Of a stretch of 64,000 nucleotides of DNA, positions 48,901 through 60,420 are shown piece by piece. Both the position numbers and the translations under genes were made by a program. Numbering within the stretch: position 1 is the first letter of the stretch; the number at the start of each line of letters is the position of its first letter. The notes below the pieces were generated by a model, which was not told the origin of the DNA, searched no databases, and saw nothing but the letters and a program-made list of their open reading frames with translations. The stretch is from Rhodamnia argentea (Eukaryota > Streptophyta > Magnoliopsida > Myrtales > Myrtaceae): positions 30,689,903-30,753,902 of the forward strand of contig NC_063152.1 in NCBI RefSeq assembly GCF_020921035.1, in the 5' to 3' direction.

Positions 48901-49581
48901 TTCGTATTGCCTCGTTTCATCTGTTTCATCTTTCTCTCTCTCTCTCTCTCTCTCTCTTGTTGGTTCTCATCTGGTACATCGAAACCCTAGATTTCATCTC
49001 TGGCCAATCGCTCATCGGCGAAGCTTGCTCGATTCCCATCATCGCATCACCCAGACGCTGCGGAAGAGCAGTTGCACCGATTGAAGATTCTCGGATCTCG
49101 TCTCGCGTGGCTCGTGCGAAGAATCGAGGCCTGCCTGCGTTGAAGATCTTCGATTTTTTTTATCGTAGCTGGGGATATTTCGAGTTCGAAGAAGGGGCTT
49201 TGGCGGATTCAGTGGAGATCTGTGGTGTATTAATCGGATTGGGCTACGAATCGGAGGAAGCTAGCTCTTGATACCCCGGATCATTGTCGAGGAGATCGGA
49301 GTTCGATGTCCGTCGAACTCGAGGCTGGATTTTCGAGGATTGGCGCGGAGAGGCTGTAGAAGCACCCGATTGGTTCGGTCTTTGTTGTTTTCCTTGGTGA
49401 AGAAGAGAGAGGAGGAAAAAAATTATTGAGTGTTGTTAGAATCTGTACTGTTTTGAATCTTGAGTTGAATTATCAGGCCCTTTTTTTTTGGAGGCCTTTT
49501 ATCATCGTTCTTACGAGGCGATTTTCGTTCTTGTGCATATTTTGATTCATTCAGAAAGAAGGAAAAGAAAAAGATACTTCT
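48901..49581 (+). promoter_or_regulatory. Probable 5' leader region of PQT3-like
   Basis: A CT microsatellite at about 48932-48957 is followed by a telo-box AAACCCTAG at 48982-48990, a pairing common near plant transcription starts. GC content then rises. A 104-codon open frame (48957-49271) starts with TTG and lacks family similarity, so it is read here as untranslated leader. The leader may contain an intron but none is proven. Confidence 0.4.
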
Positions 49582-52500
49582 ATGGCGGTGTATTATAAAT
49601 TTAAGAGTGCAAGAGATTTCGATTCAATTCCTATGGACGGTCCATTTATATCAGTTGGTGTTTTGAAAGAAAAAATTTTCGAATCAAAGCACTTGGGCAG
49701 GGGCACTGATTTCGACCTTGTGGTAACTAATGCTCAAACTAATGAAGGTGGGTTTCTTGCTTCATGAATCAATTAAAATTTTTTAACAATTAAGGCTATT
49801 AAGTTTGGAGAGAGCTGTCTAGTGGGGAGCTGTTTGTGTGGCCTTTTGAGTCTAATATTGGTGTTGTTTATGCTGAACTTGTCGAGGCTGAAATGATTGT
49901 GAGTGAGGTATTCATAGTGTCAGGGCCTGGGTTTTTGGCCTGAGGTAGCAAGTGATTTGTGTGGGATTTTTTTTTTTCCTTGGGGGGGGGTGTGTGTCCA
50001 TGATTAACATCACCTAATTTGACATTTGAGGGGAAATTGAGCTCTCTGGAGGAGCTTTTAGTGGCTGACCTGATGATTAGTTAAGGCTGGCTGAGGGACG
50101 AGGAGGGTACTTTCTCCACAGTCAATATCACCTAATTTGATATTTGAGAGGAAAAGAGCTCTATGGAGAAGCTTTTAGTGGCTGACCTGATGACTGGTTA
50201 AGTGGCTGCGGGTTAGTTAGGTCATAGGCGAGGGTGCTCTGTGAGGAGGGTGTTTGTCTTGGGATTTTTATTCGGCAGTTTATCTTCATTGCATGGATTA
50301 TGACATCTGCAATTTTTATAGCCATTTGTCACCGTTTTCAAATTTCAGAGTATCAGGATGAAGCTATGTTGATTCCAAAAAATACATCCGTATTAATTCG
50401 TCGGGTTCCTGGACGGCCTCGAATGCCCATTGTCACTGAACAAGAGTACTTCTTTGAACTCTTAAACTCTCGAATAATGCTGTTCTTTTCTGCAATGCAC
50501 ACACATCACATGCTACATCCATCCCTCAGTTTTAAAGGGAAAAAGTAAGAGACAAGCCAAAAGATAATTTAGCATAGTGTTTTGGAGGCTCCTGTTACTT
50601 TTCCTTAATTAATAACTGTGTTAGTAGTAATATCAAGATATTGCATTCTAATTGGGGGACAAGTTCTGAGGTTGGTTGGAGTTTCATTACGCAGGCCAAG
50701 GGTGGAAAATAATGCAGAGGATGTTCAGACTGAGAAGAGTAGCTTTACAGGTGCCGATTCATCTGCTGTAAAAAGTGTAAGCTCACTTCTTTGTGGCTAT
50801 GGCCTCAGTCAATTCTTAGCTTGCATTGATAACCATAGCATGTTCCCCTAACCATTTCTGTGTACAACTTTACAGCATCTGGATTATTCTGAATGGGATG
50901 AGTTTGGAAATGATCTCTATGCAATTCCTGAAGTGCTTCCTGTCCAATCTAGCAATCCAATTCCAGATATTACACCAACAAACAGGGTTGATGAAGAGAA
51001 CAAGATTAAGGCCTTCATAAATACTCCTGCCTTGGACTGGCAGCGGTGAGAAGCCTTCTGCTTTTTCGGTGCTTTAAGCATCTTGGTTCTTGGCTAATGG
51101 GCAAAGTTATTTCAAGTTAATATTAGATGTGGCATTGAATGTGATGTGCAGTCAAGGTGCTGATGGTTTTGGCCCTGGAAGAGGTTTTGGAAGGGGAATG
51201 GGTGGACGAATGGGTGGACGTGGTTTTGGTAAATTTCTTTCCATTTGGTCTTGAATTTTTAGCTTTAAAATAATGGAGAAGATGTTCATGACTGTGTAGC
51301 CCTCTCTGTTGGCCTTGAATTTTCTTTCCATAATGTAGGTTTGGAGCGTAAAACGCCTCCGCAGGGCTATGTGTGCCATCGATGCAATATTCCTGGTATG
51401 CTGATTTCCCATGGTTGTACCTGTGCATTGGTTTTTGTGCACTGAATGAAGAAGCTTGGTCATTAACTTGCCCTGAATTTGTTTGTTCTTTTTGTGGTGG
51501 GTAAAAGGTCACTATATTCAGCACTGCCCTACAAATGGAGATCCAAATTATGACATCAAAAGAGTGAAGCCGCCGACTGGCATCCCTAAGTCAATGTTGA
51601 TGGCAAACCCAGATGGCTCGTATGCATTACCGAGTGGGGCTGTTGCTATTCTGAAGCCAAATGAGTGAGCTATCTATAACTGCAGTTGTCACCTTAATTC
51701 TTTGGAGCATACTCGTAATGAAATGATACCATAATCTTTCTAAGCAGGGCTGCTTTTGAGAGAGAAATTGAGGGATTACCATCCACACGGTCTATTGGTG
51801 ATCTACCACCAGAACTTCACTGTCCATTGTGCAAGGAAGTGATGAAGGATGCTGTATTGACCAGCAAATGTTGCTTTAAGAGCTTTTGTGATAAATGTAA
51901 GTATCAATCCCTTTTTTTGGTATTCCCAAGCTTTCTTAGTCTCTAGGTGTTATATATTACTAGAGCTTGATGTTCCTGCTGTTTCACTAATTTGGCTTGA
52001 TTTTCGTTGATGCTTTCCATCTCTTTTGGGGGGTGTTTTTATGGACTAGTGTCTTGTTTCCGTATGAGTTTTGAGTTTTTCTTTTCATTCAAAACTAATT
52101 GCCAGCTTACCTTTTCTAATTCTATGCAGGTATCAGGGATTACATAATTTCAAAGTCGATGTGTGTTTGTGGAGCCTCTAACATATTGGCAGATGATCTT
52201 TTACCAAACAAGACACTCCGTGATACGATCAATCGTATTATGGAGTCCGGTAACAGTAGTGCTGAGAATGCTGGAAGCACTTTTCAGGTTCAAGGTTTGT
52301 AGCATTATTGTGGTTAGTACAGGTAGTACGGTGCTTGATTTGATGACCTGTCTGAGACCAAATTATGAACTTCTTTGCCAGACATGGAGTCTGCTCGAGA
52401 TCCCCAGCCTAAAATGCCATCGCCTACCATGTCTTCAGCATCGAAGGGAGAGCACAATCAGCCACTGATTGAAGCATCTCCAAAGATGGACAACGCAGAG

Positions 52501-55500
52501 CAGGTTCAAACTGTTACTGCTCCTCAGGAAACCTCAGGGAGAGCAAAGAAAGTAGCTGATGTATCTGAAGCTACTCATGATTCATTTAGCGTGAGGGAGC
52601 CTCCTTCGCAAAGTAGTGCTCCTCAAGCTGAGGAAGAGGTGCAGCAGAAGATGGCATCTAGTGAAGCAGGTGATTGATGCGACTGATTATGTGGAGACTA
52701 TATTAGGATCATTTTTCCTACAAATGAATCTGCTATTTCATTTTATGCTATTCTTCAAGATAACAACTTGATATTTGCACTTTCTCGGTTGCCGATACCC
52801 TCAACTAATTGGCGTTGAACTTGGCTCTGGAAAAAATTGACTTTTGAGTTTTAGCTTGCAATAATTGTGGAGATTGAAGTTAAAACCGCTTAGAATTTTT
52901 TTTATTTCTTTTTCAATATGCGCTATTCCTGTGGAGATTGAATGGATGAATTTTCCCTTCAAGAAAAGGCTTTTCCATGAAAAGTCTTTCTTCCTCTCTG
53001 TGTGAAGCGAAGCGTTTCATAACACTGCTCTCATGATTCTTTTATCCTCCTCCTTTTGTAGGGAAAAAGAAAAAGAAGAAGAAAGTTCGTATGCCTGTCA
53101 ATGGTCTGTCTTAAGCTCTCTGCATTGCCAATTAAGCTATTTCTTTAATTGAAGGGCTTGTGCCTTACTACGCGGACATAATCTCAAGGCTCATATGTTT
53201 TTGTTTTTCAGTTGCAGACATGCAGTGGAGAACTGCCCAAGATCTGGCCGCTGAAAACTACATGATGTCTCTGGGTGCTTCTACATATAACCCGTATTGG
53301 AATGGTATGCAGCCTGGAATGGATGCGTTCATGGCCCCTTATAGTGGTGGGATGCCGTATATGGGATATGGAATGGGTGGACCTTTAGACATGCATTTTG
53401 GAGGAGTCATGCCTCAGGATCCTTTTGGCGCTCCTGGCTACATGATGCCTGTTGTGCCCCCACACAGGTCTCTCTCTCTCAAGGATCCAGTTGTGCCTCC
53501 GGATCCTTTTTGCATGCGTGCTCCCTCTCCTTAATAAAGTTGAGCCTATATCTGATGATTCTTTGGCTTTAGGGATCTCGCTTTTGGCGTCGGTATGAAT
53601 GCTCCACCTCCTATCATGAGCAGAGAAGAGTTTGAGGCCCGAAAAGCTGACTTAAGGAGGAAACGTGAGAACGAGAGGCGAGGAGAAAGGTATGCATCTT
53701 CTTCTTTTGATGCAGTGCTCAAGCTCTCGTTATTGAGAATGAGTTACTCATTTTATGATAAAGATCATCTTCCATTAAAAAGTTCGAATCATTTCTCAAT
53801 TTTTCATCCCTGGAAATTTCTCGAATTCACTCTCCTCCATTCCAGATGTTGCTTGTGACACGATTAGATGAATCTGTATGGTGAGAAACGATTCTTGTCA
53901 TTGGAGATGAGGATATAGGACGGGGATTCAAATTTTTAACTGAACTCTTTTCCCCCTGTACTCAATGTCATCTTTGGTTATTGCTTGCATCAGAGCTTTA
54001 CTTTGAAGAATGTTCAACATCGTTTGATGAAAGTGAATGAAGTGCAAAATATTCTGTTTTAACAATTTTAAGTTTCCTTGGAGCTACCAGCATAATTTAG
54101 TTGCATATTTATCCATCTATCCATTTATGTTAAGAAAAAATTGTGGCTACCTGTCACGTGATGGGAAATTTGACGTGTTTTTCATAATCTTGCTGCAGCC
54201 GGGAGATGTCCAGAGACAGGGAATATGGTAGAGCCATGAGCAGTGGTGCTGGCGATGTTTCTTCAATAAAATCGAAATCTGTATGTTTCTTTTCTTGTCC
54301 TATTTCTTTATCACGTGCACTCATCAGCTTGTACTTTACCATTTGCTGCCTTTTTTGGCACTTTGTGGATTTATTCTTGCCTCTTTGAGGATCAGGACGA
54401 CCTTTTTATTTACCTACAACTCAATGGTGCACGTTTCAATGTCTCTTGTTAGACTGATGTTTGATTTGCCTCTTCTACTTGGCGTTTCTAATTTTGCATG
54501 GAGCCTGGAGGGAGAGAGGAGGAGGAGGAGAAAAAGGAAAAGGGGGGGGGAACACAAATACGAGTTGTTAATCAATTAGTTTCTATCTGAATTTGTTGGT
54601 CCACAGCTGTTTAAAATTTATTCGTGCTAAAATTGACTCTATAGTTTATTACTCTTAGTTCAGCTCATATTTGGTGGGCCTTGCTTTGGCTGCTTCGCAT
54701 CATCTTATTCTAGCCCTTCTGAGTCATTTAGGGGGAAGTGGCTGCAACCTGAAAGGGTTCTTTTAAATTTGCAAAAAGAAAAATCGTGTTGGAGTGGGTT
54801 AATCTGACTTTTTGAAATGCAATTTCATTTGCGACAAGTACAATCAATAATGTTGCATAATGCTGCATGGATAATCTTCTAGGCGACTCTTGGAGTATAC
54901 TCGATGAAGGCCTAGAGGGCCCGAGGTATATTGAATAAATGGTCGCCAGAGAATTTATACCATAAATGCTTGCCTCCCTTCCTTTCGTTTTCTGTCTTCA
55001 AAGCAATGAGAGTGGAAACGACAGCTGAGAATTGGTCGCCCTGGCTTGTTTTCACTTCACTTTGGAAAACTAGCTTAGTCCTATTTGTTTGTCTTATCTT
55101 CCTGAAAAGATGAACCCTGTGCATGGCGTTGTCAATAGTCAGAAATCTGAAACTAGAACAAGCTTGCTGAGAAAGGAAAGAAAGGAATACGTTTTTCTAA
55201 GCCTGAATATCCAGTCCTCAAGAATGGTGGAATATTGGTTAATCAGAGTTTTTTTTTTTTTTTTCAAAATCTCTGCTGTTTCAGAAAGCACCCATTCATC
55301 CGCAGACATCGGCTGCCGAGCATCATCATCGACGCCGTCTATCTTCATCTGAACGGTCGCCCGACGACATTGAAGCTCCGCTACCACCACATTCGGCCAA
55401 GAGAAAGTCTTCGGAGCACCACAGAGACCGTGACTACGAACACGACCACACCCAGGACTCTCAGGACCACCGCCACCACCAGCGCTCCTCCTCGAAGAGA

Positions 55501-55968
55501 CCCTCCTCAGAGACCAACACTGCCGCCAAGCCCACACCATCATCCTCAATTTCAACAGCTGCGGCAGCGGCAGCAGCGGCAGCTGCAGCAGCAGCAGACC
55601 GGAAACAAAAAGCGAGCGTCTTCTCTCGCATCAGCTTCCCTGAGGGAGAACTCTCCAAGAAGAGAAAACTCTCATCATCCTCTGAACCTCCAGCTGCCCA
55701 TCACAAGGTTTCTTCTTCCTCCAATGGGTATTACGATGAGCAGAAGTCGTCTTCCACTATGAAGGCTGCTTCTGGTTCTACTACTGGAACGAGGAAGGGC
55801 AGCAGTGCTGTGGACTACGAGTCTAGTGATGACGAGAGGCACTTCAAGAGAAAGCCTTCAAGGTATGAGCCTTCACCTCCTCCACCACCTATGGCTGAGA
55901 GGGAGGACGAGCGTCGGCACTCCCGGGGGTCACGGGAAAGAGACCACCACCGCAGTGGAAGAAGTTGA
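49582..55968 (+). CDS. PQT3: PQT3-like DWNN-CCHC-RING E3 ubiquitin ligase
   Basis: Fifteen coding exons: 49582-49747, 50349-50445, 50695-50776, 50876-51045, 51152-51228, 51339-51395, 51508-51664, 51748-51896, 52130-52294, 52382-52669, 53062-53103, 53212-53467, 53573-53689, 54199-54280, 55285-55968. They join in frame to 862 residues. The family is the plant counterpart of RBBP6; Arabidopsis PQT3 is an E3 ligase that restrains oxidative-stress tolerance. Order of parts: N-terminal ubiquitin-like DWNN domain (MAVYYKFKSARDFDSI to LIRRVPGRPR); a Gly/Arg/Phe-rich linker; CCHC zinc knuckle CHRCNIPGHYIQHC; RING/U-box part CPLCKEVMKDAV to CCFKSFCDKCI and CVCGAS; Lys-rich KKKKKKKVR; Met/Gly/Pro-rich segment; Arg/Glu-rich segment; and an Arg/Ser/His-rich tail with a 13-Ala run and DYESSDDERHFKRKPSRYE. 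The tail suggests nuclear or RNA association. PQT3 and its paralogue PQT3L are not separated here. Confidence 0.93.
50001..50210. repeat. Tandem duplication in PQT3-like intron 1, about 118-bp period
   Basis: CACCTAATTTGACATTTGAG at 50011 recurs as CACCTAATTTGATATTTGAG at 50129. Both are followed by GAGCTCT and by CTTTTAGTGGCTGACCTGAT. Two diverged copies lie within the first coding intron. No splice role is evident. Confidence 0.75.
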
Positions 55969-56936
55969 CATCATCACGATGTGGAATCCATCTGTGGTGG
56001 AGGCAGCGTGGGTCGGTCGGTTCTCGCAGGAGGGAGAGATGCCACCAGTGCAGTGGAAAATGTTGATGTTCAAGTGAGCACGCGGAAATGCTCCGAATTG
56101 GGAGATGTTGCGGCTAATGTTATGTTGACGACAGTTTTGTGGATTGAATCCTATTTCAATGCTCAATTTGTGTTTCGATAAGCATGTGGATATTCTGAAA
56201 TGTATTTCATAATCGATTCTATAACAATAAGAATCGCTACAGCTTGTGCTCTTCGGAGTCTTCTCCATATTTCGTTGTGAAATTTATGGATAAAAGTTGC
56301 TTCTCGTTCTCACAATTTGCGATTAATTAGCGCGTTTTAAGTTACTTATAACATCCATTGTCATCCCTTACCTGCTGATATATGACGTTAATCAATCGTT
56401 TCTAAGATTCCAAACGATTAATTGCATCCCAGTGATTGGTAAAATTAGACGTCAGAAGGTAAGAAGACGCAAACATCACGCCAGCCAATCTCTGGGGTGT
56501 TTCTGACCGTAACCTCACTTTGGTTGGCCAAACGAAGAAAGGACAAAAGGAAAAAAGTCGCACTTACTTAGCAATTCTCTATTCAAAATTCCCTGAAGCA
56601 TGCTCTACTCTGTAAATGTCACCAATTAGGAAACACCCATCTTTCCAGAGCTACAATTTATATTTGAACTTCAAGCGACCAATCCAATTTTAGCAAGTAC
56701 CAATACTTGGTGATCTAGTAAATGTCGCTCTAAGAGGCCTTTCGCATCGTCTAGGACATACTGACATGGCGTTACATAATTTGGTTCTAAGCTCAATTCT
56801 GTTCCATTCAGATAGCAACTTGCAATTTTACTGATTTCAAAAGGAGAAGTTGCGACCCAATGATCGAATTGGCATTCATTTGAAGTCATCATCTTCATAT
56901 GTAACAGACAAGCTGTAGTTACTGCAACATTTAGAA
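55969..56936. other. PQT3-like 3' UTR and downstream DNA
   Basis: No further gene is supported. A small 7-bp-stem hairpin, CGATTCT / AGAATCG, lies at 56214-56236 and may fall in the 3' UTR. A minus-strand open frame at 56671-56898 has no recognised similarity. Confidence 0.45.
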
Positions 56937-57140
56937 GTTCACTAACGATATGAACAAGGCATATGAGGTAACACGGACAAACCCACTAATAATGTTCCAT
57001 AAACATACATGGAAATTCGACTTAAGAAGAAATGAAAAGTTCACTAACGATATGAACAAGGCATATGAGGCAATATGGACAAACCCACTAATAATGTTCC
57101 ATAAACATACATGGAAATTCGACTTAAGAAGAAATGAAAA
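56937..57140. repeat. Two-copy 102-bp tandem repeat
   Basis: The segment beginning GTTCACTAACGATATGAACA at 56937 repeats exactly 102 bases later at 57039. Only about three of 102 bases differ, within GGTAACACGG versus GGCAATATGG. The period is a multiple of three, so a frame stays open across both copies (MNKAYE... twice), but no family is recognised. High identity means the duplication is recent. Confidence 0.9.
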
Positions 57141-57142
57141 TT

Positions 57143-57440
57143 ATCCAAAAAGTCGTAAACTTATTGTACAACGGCCAATTCAGTCTTAAACCTTTCAATT
57201 GTGTCAATTAAGTCCTAAACCTTTTGACGATTTGCCAATTCATCCTAAACCTTTCAATTGTGCTAATTTACTCCCAAATCTTTTGATGATTTGTCCATAT
57301 AGTCATTTTGGACAATTATTCAAATACTAAGGTTAGGACTAAATTAACAAATCATTAAAAGATTTAGTGTTAAATTATCACAATTGAAAGGTTTAGTACT
57401 GAATTGCCTACCATAAAATAGGTTTGGTCCTTTAGGAATT
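57143..57440. repeat. Fold-back repeat with AAACCTTTCAATTGTG motifs
   Basis: AAACCTTTCAATTGTG occurs at 57188-57203 and 57247-57262, and its exact reverse complement at 57379-57394. Phrases of the type CCAATTCAGTC and TAAACCTTTTGA repeat between them. The whole can fold on itself. Such direct-plus-inverted arrays are dispersed non-coding repeats in plants. Confidence 0.7.
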
Positions 57441-57504
57441 AGGAGAGCCCTCTACGTAATTTCAGCTTCGATGCAAAAGATCGTCATATTTGGCGACTTA
57501 ATTT

Positions 57505-60420
57505 TAGATGACGTACATTAGGCAACTCAACTATGTCATCGGCAACAAGTTTATCTTCTCGTGCTTTATTTTGTGACAATGGCTCGCATTGAGTCACATT
57601 CCCATAGTTGAATCTCTTCCACTTAAAAAGGCCTTCCATGTTTGAAAGAAGTCACAGGCTTTCCAATCGGTCGCAGTTTTTGACATTCAGCCTTCAATTT
57701 GCTGCGATAGGTTCATAGCACACCTGGCTCGATTATCTGAAGCTTGTGGCAGTTGCTTAGATTAAATGATCTTAGATTCGCCGGTACCCCGATTTCTTTA
57801 ATAATTATTATGCACAAGATGCATTGCAAATGCTTATTACGGGCATGTTCCGTGAATGCCTGTGAGAGTTGCTCGGATTTAACGATCTTAGATTCGTTAG
57901 TTCCTCGATTTCTTTAGTATAATTATGCATGAGATGCATTCCACGTGGATCGTAATGTACGTGTTTCATGCTTCTGATGTGAGGGAAGAAGACTTACCTT
58001 TTCTTTCGCATCTACCCAAGAAGAGAGCAATTTGTTGGGCATATCACTATCAATTTGATTGCCAGAAAAAAAGAGGAATGAAGCATTAATTCATATCTCT
58101 GGGAAGAAAATATGGTTACAAATCCGTATGATTGAAAGTATGGTAAGTTTACCTCTACTTAAGTGAAGAGAAAATTTCAAAAACAGATTTAAATTAGAAT
58201 CGTTTTCACAAAAGAGTGTTCAAAGTGGACTATATCTCAAATAAGGCCATAAAAAGGCTAATCTAGTCTCAAATAAGGCCAGAGCTCACAGGTCGGCATA
58301 ATTCGCACGTGAGATACATGGGTTTGCTGATGAGGTTCGATGGTGCTACAGCCTCCATCTCTCTCCTTTTCATTGTACTTTCTATTTTTCACATGAGGAC
58401 TGGTGTGACTCCTTATGATCAGCATTTTGCTGAAAGTTTGCTTGGATTCCGACAAAGTGCATCGTTTGTACATAATCAAGGTTTAATGCAATAAGCACTA
58501 AAGTTCACCCAACACCAATATAATCTTGTCCTAAATTTTCCCCTAATAGTATGATATAAGGAAGATTAGAAATTAGGAAACTTATATCATGTCAATAAGA
58601 CAGACTAACACAGGGACAAAATGAAAAAAGTTACATGAACTGGACAAGATTATATTTGACAACTTACTCAATTTCCGACGACGTACATTAGGCAACTCAA
58701 CTATGTCATCAGAAGCAACTTTTATCTTCTCCAGTTTTATATGTGACAATGACTCGCATCGAGTCACATTTCATACTTAAATCTCTTCTAGCTGTACAGG
58801 TCCTTGCATTTTCTAAAGAAACCACAAGTTTTTCAATGAATCGCGCTTTTCGACACTCCCGGGTTTCAATTTGCTGAAGCACTATGGTGCGGCGACTGAC
58901 GAGGCCATGGCATATCTTCTCCAAATTAATAAGATTTTCCAGAAGCAAAGACTCTAAAATCATAAGAACAGAGAGAAGCCATTAGATGAATTGGCAATAT
59001 AACTGATTGAGGGGCTATTGTGAACGTCTGAGATGCTTCAATTCTTGAAATCACTGGGCGCACAACTCGTGAGTGTTCTTCTTGAAATCTGTTAAACCGT
59101 CCAAGTGCAAGGATTGATTCTTCCACAGGGTTTTCTCAACCAATTCTCTTGAATGAATGTATTGCACACTTCTGATTTGAGCTTTAGCATTACACGATTC
59201 TGGTTGTATTTCATCCTTCCCGTCCATCTTCCAAGTTGATTAAGCCTTTTAGGACACACGGCCTGATTATCTGAAGCTTGTGGCAGTTGCTTAGATATGA
59301 CCATCTTAGATTCGTCGGTTTCCAGATTTCTTTCGCAATGTTTTATACATGAGATGGATTGCACGTGCATCTGACGGGAGATAAGAAGACTTACCTTTTC
59401 TTTCACGTCAATCCAAGAAAAGAGCGATTTGTTGTGCAGATCACTGTCAGTTTGAGTGCAAGAAAAAGAAGAAGAAGAAGAGAAATGAAGCATCAATTAA
59501 CAACTTTTGGAAGAAAATAGAGTTACATATCTGCCTAATTGAAAGTATGGCAAGTTTAATTATTAAGTGAAGGGAATATTTCAAATCGTTGTCTCCAATA
59601 AGACTATGATTGGCCAATGTAGTCTCAAATAAGGCCCCAAGCTCACAGGTCGGCCTAATTTGCCGACTGACTGATAAGCCCGTGCATTTCACGTGCATCT
59701 TTAGTGTATTTCACGCGAGATGCAAGGGTTTGCCTATGAGGTCTGAGGTGCTCTGCCTCCCATCTCTTTCCATTTCTTTGTACTTTCTATCTTTTACATT
59801 ACTGTTGATGTGACTCCACATCATCAGCATTTCACCAAAATTTTGGTTAGATTCCGATTAAGTGCATCATTTGTAGATAATCAAGGTTTAATGCAATATG
59901 CACTAATGTTCAGCACACGTCAATATCATCTTCTCCTAAATTTCAATGTAATAGACTGACAAAAAAAAAATCCATATAATAGTATGATCTATGCAGCGTT
60001 TGCAAGATTAAGAATTAAGAAAACTTATACCATGTCAATGAGACTGACCGACGCCAAGAAAATGAAAAAAGTTACTCGATTTTTAGACCCTTTGATGTGA
60101 TTTTATATCCGGTGCAAAAGCTCGTCCACAATACAATTTTCTGACGAATCCATCCTTCCCCATCCATCAATGAAAGCTTCCCTTTCTATGTTACTCTTCC
60201 AAGTTGCTTAAGCCTTTTAGGAAATCGGGCTCAGTTGCTTAGATTTAATGATCTTAGATTCATTAGTTCCTTGATTTCCTTGGTATCGCTATACGCGAGA
60301 TGCATTGCATGTACATCTTCCGAGCATCTGACGTCAGATGCACATGAGATGCATAGGTTTGTCGGTCGGCAAAGATTTGACTGATTGAGGAGCTCAAAGC
60401 CTTATTTGAGACTAGATTTG
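57505..60420 (-). pseudogene. Decayed, tandemly repeated NBS-LRR-like LRR fragments
   Basis: Minus-strand translation gives broken pieces typical of leucine-rich repeats of plant CC-NBS-LRR resistance proteins: VEEIQLWECDSMRAIV just before a stop (57622-57569), and LENLINLEKICHG, LQQIETRECRKARFIEKL and CDSMRVIV within 58963-58709, with DDIVELPNVRRRKLSKLSNI continuing in another frame (58582-58767). WIDVKEK before a GTAAGT splice donor near 59395 recalls an exon end, and a parallel copy sits near 58000. Stops and frameshifts break every piece, and no NB-ARC motif was seen. The DNA is arranged as at least two diverged units: 31 bases beginning GACGTACATTAGGCAACTCA are identical at 57510 and 58680, and other blocks recur near 57743, 57857, 59277 and 60234. 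It is probably a remnant of a duplicated resistance locus; intact exons are not claimed. Confidence 0.5.

Noticed and set aside
48957-49271. 104-codon open frame upstream of PQT3-like
   Set aside because: TTG start at a CT tract, no similarity, and it lies in the expected leader of the downstream gene.
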